Of a DNA stretch of 63,633 nt, positions 8,230 to 16,215 are shown piece after piece. Numbering within the stretch: the first letter of the stretch is position 1; every line of letters starts with the position of its first letter. Both the position numbers and the translations under genes were made by a program. This DNA is from Brachyspira innocens ATCC 29796 (GTDB lineage: Bacteria; Spirochaetota; Brachyspiria; Brachyspirales; Brachyspiraceae). Below the pieces are notes generated by a model. That model ran no database searches. It worked only from the letters and a program-made list of their open reading frames with translations, and was not told where the DNA came from. The stretch is taken from the NCBI RefSeq assembly GCF_000384655.1, contig NZ_ARQI01000116.1, forward strand, positions 1 to 63,633, in the 5' to 3' direction.

Positions 8230-9429
8230 ATGAAGCCTATAATAAATAGTTTATTAGATACTGATTTATATAAATTCACCATGCAGCAATGTGCTTTAAG
8301 ACAGTTCTCTGATGTTTGGGTGCGTTATGTATTTAAAAGCAGGAATATACTAGAGTGGACTTTTGAGATGCATGAGGAGCTTTTAAGACAAATAAAGTAT
8401 TTCAGCAGCTTAAATTTCAAAAAAGATGAACTTGAATATTTGGCTTCTTTGAGATTTATAAAAAAGGATTATATAGAGTTTTTAAAACTATACAGACCTT
8501 TAGAAGAACATGTAAAAGCCTTATTTGATAATGATAAATTAACTGTTGAAATAGAAGGTCCTTGGTATCAGACTATACTTTGGGAAATACCTATGCTTGC
8601 TATGATTAGCGAGATTTATTATACATATACTGTTTGTAAAGAAGATAATGGAAGAAAAGCATATGAACAGGCTGAGATTAATTTATTAAAAAAAATAGAT
8701 GATAAATTAATACCTATGCATAAGGAAGAAAATGGATTTAAACTTTCAGAGTTTGGAACTAGAAGAAGATTTTCTTTTGATTGGCAGAATAAAGTTGTTG
8801 ATATACTAAAGAAAAAACTTCCGTCTTCCTGTTTGGTTGGTACTAGTAATGTTTATTTTGCTAAAAAATATGATTTGCTTGCCGTAGGTACAAATGCTCA
8901 TGAATATTATCAAATAGGGCAGGCATTAGATAAAGTAAGGCTTGCAGAAAGTCAGAAATTTATGCTTCAGTCTTGGGTTAATGAATACAGAGGCGATTTA
9001 GGTATAGCATTATCCGATACATTGGGTACTGATAAATTTTTAAAAGATTTTGATTTGTATTTTGCAAAACTTTATGACGGAATAAGGCATGATTCTGGAG
9101 ATCCTATAACTTGGGGATATAAAGTTATAAATCATTACAAAAGTCTTAGAGTAGATCCTAAAACAAAAACTCTGCTTTTTAGCGACAGCCTAAATTTTGA
9201 TAAAGCATATGTTATATACAAAGAGTTTAAAGATGAAGCTAAAGTAACATTTGGTATAGGTACCTATATCACAAATGATTTTGAACCAGTTTCTAAGCCT
9301 TTAAATATAGTGATGAAACTTCAAAGTGTTAATGGCAAACCTGTAGCAAAACTATCTGATGATGAGGGCAAAACTATTTGTGAAGATGAAGCATTTTTGA
9401 GTTACTTAAAGATAGTTGCCAAAGAGTGA
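8230..9429 (+). CDS. pncB: Nicotinate phosphoribosyltransferase
   Basis: The 399-residue protein has the PncB hallmarks: LLDTDLYKFTMQQ at residues 8-20, FGTRRRFSF (about 173-181), LVGTSNVYFAKKYDLLAVGTNAHEY, and the active-site region DGIRHDSGDPI. The enzyme converts nicotinate, PRPP and ATP to nicotinate mononucleotide in the NAD salvage route. The length matches the short bacterial (E. coli-like) class. It is translationally close to the AtpZ-like gene (3-base gap). No terminator is evident after the stop; a MITE-like repeat begins 50 bases later. Confidence 0.95.
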   Translation: MKPIINSLLDTDLYKFTMQQCALRQFSDVWVRYVFKSRNILEWTFEMHEELLRQIKYFSSLNFKKDELEYLASLRFIKKDYIEFLKLYRPLEEHVKALFDNDKLTVEIEGPWYQTILWEIPMLAMISEIYYTYTVCKEDNGRKAYEQAEINLLKKIDDKLIPMHKEENGFKLSEFGTRRRFSFDWQNKVVDILKKKLPSSCLVGTSNVYFAKKYDLLAVGTNAHEYYQIGQALDKVRLAESQKFMLQSWVNEYRGDLGIALSDTLGTDKFLKDFDLYFAKLYDGIRHDSGDPITWGYKVINHYKSLRVDPKTKTLLFSDSLNFDKAYVIYKEFKDEAKVTFGIGTYITNDFEPVSKPLNIVMKLQSVNGKPVAKLSDDEGKTICEDEAFLSYLKIVAKE

Positions 9430-9478
9430 AGAAATAAATATATTTTGCATTCTCCAATTTATAATGTTGTAATTATTA

Positions 9479-9740
9479 ATAGATTTGTTTCAAAAGTACT
9501 TGACAAATAATTTTAATAGTTTATTGTTTTATGCTAAATTATATAATATTAATTATTATATAATTTATATGTTTTACATGTTGTATAATTTATTCTTTTA
9601 GTATATAAACATTCAGTCTTTTTGCTTCTTTGGGTCACCAAAAGAAGTGGGGCTTGGGGCAAAGCCCCAACTATAATTTAAAAATATTAAATTAAAAATT
9701 TATAAATATTAATAAATTTAGTTTTGAAACAAGTCTAATA
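9479..9740. mobile_element. MITE-like repeat, copy A (complete)
   Basis: The ends are inverted copies of about 20 bases: left TAGATTTGTTTCAAAAGTA and, read on the other strand, right TAGACTTGTTTCAAAACTA. Next to the left end is a segment rich in TTGACAAA and TTTATTGTTTTATG, then a TGTTTTACATG core. The middle holds a GC-richer piece with GGGGCTT / AAGCCCC pairing (9649-9668). The right part is AT-rich and shared with copy C. No ORF of note lies inside. Related copies are at 29659, 34622, 42826 and 60563. Confidence 0.7.
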
Positions 9741-10126
9741 TATTTGTTGTATTTTATACAATTAGAGTATATAATTTTTAGTATGTACCTAAACAATTAT
9801 AGTTTGTCAAAAATAAATTTTTTATAAAATATTTTTATTGTAAAGTACAATCTATAAAAATTAAATAAAATAAAATTATTATAATAGTTTTAGATTAATT
9901 CAAATTTAATTATTTATAAATTTCACTTTTTATATATTAGAGTTGTTATATATAAAACAGTTAAGTATAATTTTATAAGAGTAAGGTAAATTTACTTATA
10001 ATTAAATATAATGTGAAGAAAAGTATTTATATTTTTAATTAGTATTCTATTATATAATTTTATTTTTCAATAATATTTAGTAATGTGTTAAAAAATCCTG
10101 ATAAAATAATATTTTTTCATATTTTC
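9741..10126. other. AT-rich gap, no gene seen
   Basis: There is only low-complexity AT sequence here, apart from a short motif at about 9790-9825 (AGTTTGTCAAAAATAAATTT). The motif recurs near 34532 and, inverted, near 29850. It may be a fragment of the same or a second repeat family. Confidence 0.5.
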
Positions 10127-10154
10127 TTGACAATTGCATTATTATTTATATACT
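10127..10154 (+). promoter_or_regulatory. Consensus promoter of the 47-codon gene
   Basis: TTGACA (10127-10132), a 16-base spacer and TATACT (10149-10154) stand 20 bases before the start codon. The leader between the predicted start site and the ATG is only about a dozen bases and contains AAAGGAGG. Confidence 0.8.
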
Positions 10155-10174
10155 TTTAAATAAAGGAGGATTAT

Positions 10175-10318
10175 ATGCCTAAAAAAGTAAAAAAATTAAA
10201 CTTAAAAAAAACTAATAATATGTTAACCGAACATAAACTTGATGATGGAACTATAGTAAAACTTAATCCTACAGTTACAAGAATAGTATTGTTTGATAAT
10301 AAAAATAAAGTTAATTAA
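10175..10318 (+). CDS. 47-residue basic small protein
   Basis: This ORF begins MPKKVKKLNLKKTNNML and ends LFDNKNKVN, with TAA at 10316-10318. It has an AAAGGAGGA ribosome site and a consensus promoter directly upstream, which is strong support for a real gene. The N-terminal third is rich in Lys; the rest (DDGTIVKLNPTVTRIVLFD) looks like a short beta hairpin. There is no signal, membrane segment or cysteine. Function is unknown; a nucleic-acid-binding or ribosome-associated peptide is possible but unproven. It converges with hisZ, whose stop is 6 bases away. Confidence 0.7.
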   Translation: MPKKVKKLNLKKTNNMLTEHKLDDGTIVKLNPTVTRIVLFDNKNKVN

Positions 10319-10324
10319 TAATAA

Positions 10325-11440
10325 TTATATTAAAGTATTATTATCAAATATATATTTTTGTTTATAATTATATTCTGTATTATATTCATCAGTATATATA
10401 TCTGTTCTTACTTTCTTTCCTTCTCTTATAAAACTATGTACTTTATTTAATAATTCCTTTTCATCACCGCTTTTATAGAGTATTAATATGTCAAAGTCAT
10501 ATTCATTTTTTTCTGTATCTTTTTTGTATAATTTATCCATATAAACAGCAAAGCCTATAGCGTTTTTTTTATTTTTCTTATTTTGTGTATGGGCATTGAA
10601 CTTATCTAATAATTTATCGTATCTTCCTCCAGAAAGTACGGCATCATTATTGCCTTTAATATATCCTTTAAAAATTATTCCGTTATAGTATCCTAATTTA
10701 CTTTCTATGGAGAAATCTAAAAGTATATTTTCAAAGTTATTATAGTTTTCAAATACTCCTAATAGGCTTTTTAATTCATCATATGCCTGCTGCATTTTTT
10801 TGTTTATTATTATATTTTCTATTTTTTCTAATACTTTTTTATAGTTTCCAGATATGTCTATTAATGATATGATATAGCTTTTTAATTTATCATCTATATT
10901 ATCTAATATTAATGTTTTTTCTAAATCATGTTTATTTTTGCTGTATATTAATTTAAGAATCTCTAATTTTTTATCTTCATCTAGGTTAAGCTCATCTATT
11001 AAAGCAGAAATAAAATCTATACTTGATATTTCTAGTATATATTCTTTATTTATTGTCTTTAGACTATCTATTGCCATACTTATAATTTCTAAATTTGAAT
11101 ATTTAGTTAAAGTTCCTATTATTTCAACACCCACCTGCTGTATTTCTTCATATTCATTTGAAACTTCATCTATTTTATAAATATCTTCTATGTAGTATAA
11201 TTTTTTTGTGTATTTATCATTATCTTTTAGAACTTTTTTTACTATTGATAATGTAACATCTGGTCTTAATGACTGAAGATTTCCATTGAGATTCATAAAT
11301 GTGAGTATATGTTCTGTTTGAAGAAAATCTTTATAATTATTGTATAGATTATAATCTTCAAATTTGCTTAATTTTATTTTTTTATATCCGTACTCTTCAT
11401 ATATTTTTGTTAATTTAGAAACTATAGTATTTTCGTTCAT
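10325..11440 (-). CDS. hisZ: HisZ, regulatory subunit of ATP phosphoribosyltransferase
   Basis: The 371-residue protein resembles a class II histidyl-tRNA synthetase core without a full tRNA-binding domain: ILTFMNLNGNLQSLRPDVT (motif 2 area), YIEDIYKIDEVSNEYEEIQQVGVEIIG, and the later FKGYIKGNNDAVLSGGRYDKLL. HisZ binds the short form of HisG and makes it active and histidine-sensitive. The short HisG is encoded 18 kb away at 28950. The open frame extends 23 codons upstream, but that part is low-complexity and contains a TATAAT-like element, so ATG 11440 is chosen; its ribosome site (AGAAG) is weak. This gene could be mistaken for hisS, but it lacks the HisRS C-terminal anticodon domain. Confidence 0.85.
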   Translation of the reverse strand: MNENTIVSKLTKIYEEYGYKKIKLSKFEDYNLYNNYKDFLQTEHILTFMNLNGNLQSLRPDVTLSIVKKVLKDNDKYTKKLYYIEDIYKIDEVSNEYEEIQQVGVEIIGTLTKYSNLEIISMAIDSLKTINKEYILEISSIDFISALIDELNLDEDKKLEILKLIYSKNKHDLEKTLILDNIDDKLKSYIISLIDISGNYKKVLEKIENIIINKKMQQAYDELKSLLGVFENYNNFENILLDFSIESKLGYYNGIIFKGYIKGNNDAVLSGGRYDKLLDKFNAHTQNKKNKKNAIGFAVYMDKLYKKDTEKNEYDFDILILYKSGDEKELLNKVHSFIREGKKVRTDIYTDEYNTEYNYKQKYIFDNNTLI

Positions 11441-11672
11441 GATATTTATTTCTTCTTTTTTAATATTATTTTGAAAAATATTATAATCTAAAAATAAAAA
11501 AATAACCATATATAGTAATTAAAAATATGATTGTTTTATTAAATGTGATATATATAAATTTCTATTTAAAATATTTACTTAAAGAAATTTTACACTTATG
11601 GGAATTAAGTATTGACTTATTAATTTTTTTTAATATACTAAAATTTTATATAGAAAAAAGAGATTATTTTAT

Positions 11673-11897
11673 ATGAAGAAATATTTATTTATATTATCAT
11701 TTATGCTTTTAGTTTTATTCTCAGAGCAGGAATGCAAAGGACCAGACGGCGACAGCAAGCCTACTCCTTTTAGAAAAGAAGCATCTATCACTGAATACAA
11801 ATATTATTTGGATATAGAAGGTATTTTTTATAGTTTAATAATATTTGCAGGTGTTGCTTTGCCTTTACTTTATATAGTTAATAAAAAAATTGACTGA
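11673..11897 (+). CDS. Small exported/membrane protein
   Basis: The 74-residue protein has an N-terminal hydrophobic segment (residues 4-17, FILSFMLLVLF) and a second one near the end (about 50-68, IFYSLIIFAGVALPLLYIV). The only cysteine (residue 21) follows SEQE, which is a poor lipobox. It probably has two membrane passages or a cleaved signal plus an anchor. It has no recognised family. It is followed 26 bases later by another small gene on the same strand, and they may be co-transcribed. Confidence 0.6.
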   Translation: MKKYLFILSFMLLVLFSEQECKGPDGDSKPTPFRKEASITEYKYYLDIEGIFYSLIIFAGVALPLLYIVNKKID

Positions 11898-11923
11898 TAA
11901 AATATATTTTTTGGAGATAATTT

Positions 11924-12337
11924 ATGATAAATATAGAAGATTTAGTTGATGTAGCAGATGCTAATATAAAAGAAGATGATTGGGAATTGTATAAAGTATT
12001 TAAGCCTATGAAAGTTTTTGGTAAGCATTTGGAAACATTATTTGATATAGGTATACATAAGGTTTGGAAACTTGAGGATATTATTAATAATTTGAAATCT
12101 CATGTTAAAGTACTTTCTGATTCAAGAGAGGAGCTTAAAAATGCTTATGGGGACTTTATGTTTAAAGATGTAGATGATGATTGGTATAATAATATAGATA
12201 TATATAAAATACTGATAAAGATAAATGAGGACGGCAGTATAGAGTCAAGAGTAGAATGCGGTGATGATGAGAATACATTCAATGTGTATTTTAGAAATAA
12301 TGATATAGTAAATATTATGGAATCTAATATAAGATAG
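11924..12337 (+). CDS. Acidic hypothetical protein
   Basis: This 137-residue soluble protein has many Asp and Glu residues and no signal or membrane segment. GGAG stands 9 bases before the ATG. Its central part, VWKLEDIINNLKSHVKVLSDSREELKNAYG, is helical; the end (ESRVECGDDENTFNVYFRNN) looks beta-rich. The family is not recognised. Its stop lies 2 bases from the end of the convergent lrgB gene, and no terminator is visible between them. Confidence 0.65.
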   Translation: MINIEDLVDVADANIKEDDWELYKVFKPMKVFGKHLETLFDIGIHKVWKLEDIINNLKSHVKVLSDSREELKNAYGDFMFKDVDDDWYNNIDIYKILIKINEDGSIESRVECGDDENTFNVYFRNNDIVNIMESNIR

Positions 12338-12339
12338 AT

Positions 12340-13050
12340 TTAAGCCCATATCATTAAAAGCAGTTTATAAAGAATAGGAAGAAGTACAACAGTTAAAGCT
12401 CCAGCAACTCCTATAGCAAGTCCAGACATAGCTCCTTCTGTCTCTCCCATTTCTATAGCTTTACTTGTTCCCACAGCATGCGAAGCTGTTCCTATTGCAA
12501 GACCTATAGCTAGAGGTGATTTTATTTTAAATATCTTGCATACAAAAGGGGCAATTATAGCACCAACCACTCCAGAAATAATAACAGATAAAACAGTAAT
12601 GGATCTCATTCCTCCCATATTTGCAGTAATATCTACGGCAATTGCAGTTGTAACCGATTTCGTTAATAGTGAAGGAAATAACTCTTCAGATATACCTAAT
12701 AATTTTGCTGATATAAATATACCAGTTATTCCTATAGAGCTTCCTATCGCTATGCTTATTAATATAACTGCTAGATTTGCTTTAAGTATAGGAAGGTTTC
12801 TGTATATAGGAAGAGCTAAAACTACAGTTGCAGGTCCCACAAGAGCATTTATAAATTTACCGCCGCTTTCATTATACACGCTGTATGGTACTTTCATGAA
12901 GTATAGAGAAAAGCCTACTAATATTACACTGGTTACTAGTGGGGTAAGTATAGGTAATTTAGTTTTTATATATATAGTGTATGATATTATATATGCTATT
13001 AAAGTTATTACTATTGGTATTATAGGATTTTGTATAAATAGTTCTTTCAT
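12340..13050 (-). CDS. lrgB: LrgB/CidB-family membrane protein
   Basis: The protein of 236 residues is hydrophobic throughout, with about seven membrane segments. The LrgB signatures are present: FINALVGPATVVLALPIYRN, LLTKSVTTAIAVDI (about 127-140), and LAIGTASHAVGTSKAIEMGETEGAMSGLAIG near the C-terminus. With LrgA it forms a holin/antiholin-like or, as shown in some bacteria, a pyruvate/glycolate transport system. It lies 29 bases downstream of lrgA in the same operon. The long ORF on the opposite strand (12536-13135) is a shadow. Confidence 0.93.
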   Translation of the reverse strand: MKELFIQNPIIPIVITLIAYIISYTIYIKTKLPILTPLVTSVILVGFSLYFMKVPYSVYNESGGKFINALVGPATVVLALPIYRNLPILKANLAVILISIAIGSSIGITGIFISAKLLGISEELFPSLLTKSVTTAIAVDITANMGGMRSITVLSVIISGVVGAIIAPFVCKIFKIKSPLAIGLAIGTASHAVGTSKAIEMGETEGAMSGLAIGVAGALTVVLLPILYKLLLMIWA

Positions 13051-13079
13051 AATTAATCTCCAATTATTATTTTTTAATA

Positions 13080-13439
13080 CTATTTTCTCAATTTTGATAA
13101 TAATTTTTCAAATATTTGAGCAGATAATCCAGTAGCAGCCATAATAACTACTACCATAAATACACATATGATTACAAAAGGTATAATTTCATCTTTTACA
13201 TATTTGTATTCGTCCATTATAGCCAAAGTACCTGGTATAAAAAGCATTGACATATTTGCTATTAATATATCGCTTGCTTCGTCTATGTGATTTTCTTTTA
13301 CTATTCCAAGCATAAGCAGTATAAAGAGAAGTATCATTCCTATTACATTTCCGGGTATTGGAAGTTTTAATGTTTTGCTTAAAATATCAGCGATAGAGTA
13401 TATAGAAAAAATGATTGTAAATTGTTTAATGAGTTTCAT
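13080..13439 (-). CDS. lrgA: LrgA/CidA-family membrane protein
   Basis: This 119-residue protein has four hydrophobic helices and the family signature LKLPIPGNVIGMILLFILL (about residues 24-42), followed by LIANMSMLFIPGTLAIMDEY. It is the partner of LrgB. The usual two-component regulator LytSR is not encoded nearby, so control of this operon is not visible in the window. Confidence 0.92.
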   Translation of the reverse strand: MKLIKQFTIIFSIYSIADILSKTLKLPIPGNVIGMILLFILLMLGIVKENHIDEASDILIANMSMLFIPGTLAIMDEYKYVKDEIIPFVIICVFMVVVIMAATGLSAQIFEKLLSKLRK

Positions 13440-13570
13440 ATTTAATTTTCCGTTTTAAAAAATTTGCTATAAATTATATATATATCTTATCTGTTTTTCA
13501 ATAGCTTAATACTATTAAAAATAATGTTTTTATAGTTTTTATATAAAAATATTATTTTTGTATTTAGTTG

Positions 13571-13599
13571 TTGACATAAATTGTTTTTGGGTATATAAT
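13571..13599 (+). promoter_or_regulatory. Consensus promoter of the rpmG-tRNA-secE-nusG-rpl-rpo operon
   Basis: TTGACA (13571-13576), a 17-base spacer and TATAAT (13594-13599) make a perfect sigma70 promoter 46 bases before rpmG. No comparably strong promoter was seen between here and rpoC. Confidence 0.88.
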
Positions 13600-13645
13600 A
13601 GAATACCTTGTAAATTATAGGTCATATAAATTTGAGGAGCTAACA

Positions 13646-13822
13646 ATGGCAGGTGCTAAAGTAAAAACCGAACAAATACATCTTCAATGTACAGAATGTA
13701 AAAGAAAAAATTATATAACAACTAAAAATAAACAAAATGTACCAGAAAAATTAGAACTAAAAAAATATTGTCCTCATGATAAAAAACATACGATTCATAA
13801 GGAATTAAAAGTATCAAGATAA
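13646..13822 (+). CDS. rpmG: Ribosomal protein bL33
   Basis: The 58-residue product matches L33: [18 protein letters not shown] at residues 12-29, then [16 protein letters not shown] at 40-55. The first pair of zinc cysteines (C15, C18) is kept, but the second pair is reduced to one cysteine (C42), with His/Asp in place of the fourth ligand. GAGGAG lies 9 bases before the ATG. It is the first gene of the conserved operon in front of tRNA-Trp and secE. Confidence 0.93.
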   Translation: MAGAKVKTEQIHLQCTECKRKNYITTKNKQNVPEKLELKKYCPHDKKHTIHKELKVSR

Positions 13823-13856
13823 ATACTTCTTTTTTAAGAATATATTTATAAATTTT

Positions 13857-13929
13857 GGGTCAGTAGTTCAATTGGTAGAGCACCGGTCTCCAAAACCGGG
13901 TGTTGCAGGTTCGACTCCTGTCTGACCTG
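13857..13929 (+). tRNA. tRNA-Trp (anticodon CCA)
   Basis: The sequence folds into a full cloverleaf. The acceptor GGGTCAG pairs with CTGACCT (first pair G-U), the D arm is GTTCAATTGGTAGAGC, and the anticodon stem CCGGT / ACCGG carries CTCCAAA with anticodon CCA. The T arm is GCAGG TTCGACT CCTGT. The discriminator is G and CCA is not encoded. Its place between rpmG and secE is the common bacterial order. Confidence 0.97.
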
Positions 13930-13970
13930 AATAGTTCTTAATTATTAAAAAATAATTTAAGGTAAGCTTT

Positions 13971-14291
13971 ATGGCAGATAAAAAGAAAAATAGTTTTTTG
14001 AATTCTATACAGGAAATAAAAAAAGAGCTTTTTGAAAGAAGTGTATGGCCTACTCGTCAGGATGTTATAAATCAAACAGTTGTGGTTATAATTTTACTTA
14101 TAGTAGCCTCTGTTTTTTTGGGAGCTGCTGATTATATTGTAACATTTGTAGTGAGGGCTTTGTTAGATGGTTCTGTTTTAGGCGGATTAATATCTTCAAA
14201 AATTACATTGGTATTGATATTGGCTGTAGTTGTGCTTTTCGTAATATATTTTGCTATTCGCTACATGAGAAAAAATAGATATAATAGGTGA
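13971..14291 (+). CDS. secE: SecE, preprotein translocase subunit
   Basis: The 106-residue protein contains the SecE signature FERSVWPTRQDVINQTVVVII (residues 21-41), followed by the essential membrane helix (about 36-62). It continues beyond the usual end (about residue 65) with a second hydrophobic helix (about 78-98) and a basic tail, which most single-helix SecE proteins lack. SecE clamps SecY in the translocation channel. It overlaps by 4 bases the earliest possible nusG start; the ribosome site of nusG lies inside its stop region. Confidence 0.92.
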   Translation: MADKKKNSFLNSIQEIKKELFERSVWPTRQDVINQTVVVIILLIVASVFLGAADYIVTFVVRALLDGSVLGGLISSKITLVLILAVVVLFVIYFAIRYMRKNRYNR

Positions 14292-14296
14292 AAAAT

Positions 14297-14884
14297 ATGT
14301 CTGAAGAAATGGCTGATATAAAAGATTATAAATGGTATATAGTTCATACTCAGCATGGTTATGAAAATAAAGTTCGTGAACGTATAGAGAAAAGAGCTAA
14401 AGAAAGCGGAATGTCTGATTTGATAGTTGATATATATATACCTTCTGAAACTGTAACTTCTACAAAAAATGGTAAGAAAGTATCTAAAGAAGAATTTTTT
14501 TATCCTGGATATGTTTTGGTAAAAATGATAATGAACGATGCAACACAGTCTATGGTTAGACGTACTCCGGGTGTTGCTGGTTTTATAGGTAGTCATGCTA
14601 CAACTAAAGAAGAAGGTAATATAATACCTACTCCTTTAAGTGAAGCAGATGTTGCCCGTATATTTGAAAATAGAGATGAAAAATCTAAAACAGAGATAAA
14701 TGAAATTATAGGAATGGAATTTGATATAGGGGAAAAGGTTCAGGTAATAGATGGACCTTTCAATGGTTTGAATGGAGTTATAGAAAATATTAATTCTGAT
14801 AAAGGTAAAGTAACTGTAAAAATAGAGATATTCGGCAGAAGTACTCCTACAGAATTAGAGTTTAGCAAAGTAAAGAAATTATAA
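14297..14884 (+). CDS. nusG: NusG transcription elongation factor
   Basis: The 195-residue product has the NGN domain (WYIVHTQHGYENKVRERIEKR, about 16-36; then FFYPGYVLVKM and RRTPGVAGFIG) and a C-terminal KOW domain (GEKVQVIDGPFNGLNGVIENI). NusG links RNA polymerase with Rho or the ribosome. ATG 14297 is chosen over GTG 14288, because AGGTGA sits 6 bases before 14297. It is followed by rplK, as in most bacteria. Confidence 0.95.
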   Translation: MSEEMADIKDYKWYIVHTQHGYENKVRERIEKRAKESGMSDLIVDIYIPSETVTSTKNGKKVSKEEFFYPGYVLVKMIMNDATQSMVRRTPGVAGFIGSHATTKEEGNIIPTPLSEADVARIFENRDEKSKTEINEIIGMEFDIGEKVQVIDGPFNGLNGVIENINSDKGKVTVKIEIFGRSTPTELEFSKVKKL

Positions 14885-14912
14885 AAAATAAATAAATCAA
14901 GAGGTAGTAAAA

Positions 14913-15335
14913 ATGGCTAAAAGAGTAGTTGGTATTGTAAAGGTTCGCATACCGGGCGGAGAGGCAACACCTGCTCCACCATTAGGACCAGCATTAGGTC
15001 AGAAGCAGATACAAATAGCCGCTTTCGTTAAAGATTTTAATGCAAAAACTTCTAAAATGAAAGGGCAAATATTAAATACCTATATAACAGTATATGAAGA
15101 TAAAACATATACCTTTGTTACTAAAGGTACATCTACTTCTACATTAATTAAGAAAAAATTGGGCATAGAAAAAGGTTCTGGAGAGCCTAATAAAACTAAA
15201 GTTGCTACAATCAATCAAAAGCAGCTTGAAGAAATAGCTCAGGAAAAAATGGCTTATATGTCAGCTAATGATATAGAAGCAGCTAAAAAGATAGTTGCGG
15301 GTACAGCTCGTGCTATGGGTATAAAAGTAGAATAA
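14913..15335 (+). CDS. rplK: Ribosomal protein uL11
   Basis: At 140 residues it has the usual L11 length, with VKVRIPGGEATPAPPLGPAL at residues 8-27 and the C-terminal rRNA-binding part ending in VAGTARAMGIKVE. L11 forms the GTPase-associated centre with 23S rRNA and L10-L12. AGAGGT lies upstream of the ATG. Confidence 0.97.
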   Translation: MAKRVVGIVKVRIPGGEATPAPPLGPALGQKQIQIAAFVKDFNAKTSKMKGQILNTYITVYEDKTYTFVTKGTSTSTLIKKKLGIEKGSGEPNKTKVATINQKQLEEIAQEKMAYMSANDIEAAKKIVAGTARAMGIKVE

Positions 15336-15350
15336 TATTTAAGAGGCATA

Positions 15351-15374
15351 CCATTTATTGATTAGAATAAATGG
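15351..15374 (+). promoter_or_regulatory. Hairpin in the rplK-rplA spacer
   Basis: A perfect 9-bp stem (CCATTTATT / AATAAATGG) with a 6-base loop lies 36 bases before rplA. There is no U-run, so it is not a terminator. L1 is known in other bacteria to repress its own operon by binding mRNA; whether this is that site is inference. Confidence 0.4.
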
Positions 15375-15409
15375 AAGTAGACGTTTGAAAGAAAAGGAAG
15401 AAAATAATT

Positions 15410-16111
15410 ATGGCAACAAAAGAAAAGAAAATAGGTGGCAAACGTTACGACGCTATACGTAAACAAGTAGAGAGATTAAAACTCTATTCAGTAGAAGAGG
15501 CTATTGATTTAGCTAAGAAAAACGCTACCTGTAAATTTGATGAAACTATTGAGGTAACAATAAACCTTAATATATTACCAAAACACTCAATAAGAGATAC
15601 ATTATCATTCCCAAATGCATTTGGTAAAGAAAAAAGAGTAGTAGTATTTGCTCAAGGTGAGAAAGCTGATGAGGCAAAAGCAGCAGGAGCTATGGAAGTT
15701 GGTTTTGAAGATTTGATAGATAAAGTTAAAGGCGGATATACTGACTTTGATGTTGCTATTTCTACACCAGATTTGATGAAAGAAGTAGGTAAATTAGGAC
15801 AAATTCTCGGAAGAAAAGGTCTTATGCCTAACCCAAAAACAGGAACAGTTACACTTGATATAGCTCAGGCTGTAAAAAGTTTCAAAGCTGGAAGAATGGA
15901 ATACAGAGCAGATAAAAATGGTATAGTAAGAATGGGTATTGGTAAGGCTTCTATGAATGCTTCTCAATTAAATGAAAATTTCAAAGCATTCTATGATGAA
16001 ATTTTAAGAAAAAAACCTACAGATTTGAAAGGTGAATACATTAAAGCAGTAGGTGTAACATCTACAATGGGTGTAGGTATAAAAATAGATCATAAAAAAA
16101 TCAAAATGTAA
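15410..16111 (+). CDS. rplA: Ribosomal protein uL1
   Basis: The 233-residue protein carries the L1 features: KYDAIRK-like start, [23 protein letters not shown] (about 42-64), [36 protein letters not shown] (about 121-155) and the end [12 protein letters not shown]1 binds the L1 stalk of 23S rRNA and represses translation of its own mRNA in several bacteria. It lies between rplK and rplJ as usual. Confidence 0.97.
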   Translation: MATKEKKIGGKRYDAIRKQVERLKLYSVEEAIDLAKKNATCKFDETIEVTINLNILPKHSIRDTLSFPNAFGKEKRVVVFAQGEKADEAKAAGAMEVGFEDLIDKVKGGYTDFDVAISTPDLMKEVGKLGQILGRKGLMPNPKTGTVTLDIAQAVKSFKAGRMEYRADKNGIVRMGIGKASMNASQLNENFKAFYDEILRKKPTDLKGEYIKAVGVTSTMGVGIKIDHKKIKM

Positions 16112-16208
16112 TTAATTTAGCGATAAACCTGTTTTGTTTTTAGCGAAGTCATATTTTGTGATCCCATTATATGAATAGTTACAGCGAAATGGTTTAATAT
16201 AATAGAGG
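16112..16208 (+). promoter_or_regulatory. Probable L10-leader region before rplJ
   Basis: The 104-base spacer before rplJ is longer and less AT-rich than the other spacers of the operon. It contains repeated GCGA-rich motifs (TAGCGATAAACC, TAGCGAAGTC, CAGCGAAATGG) that could form paired arms. In other bacteria the L10(L12)4 complex binds a structured leader at this place to repress rplJL. A covariance search is needed to confirm. Confidence 0.4.
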
Positions 16209-16215
16209 TGGTAGT

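Noticed and set aside
9649-9668. GGGGCTT/AAGCCCC hairpin as terminator of pncB
   Set aside because: It has no U-run, is 220 bases after the gene and belongs to the repeat element.
12536-13135. A 199-codon ORF antisense to lrgB and part of lrgA
   Set aside because: LrgB on the minus strand has clear family motifs; the plus-strand ORF is its shadow.
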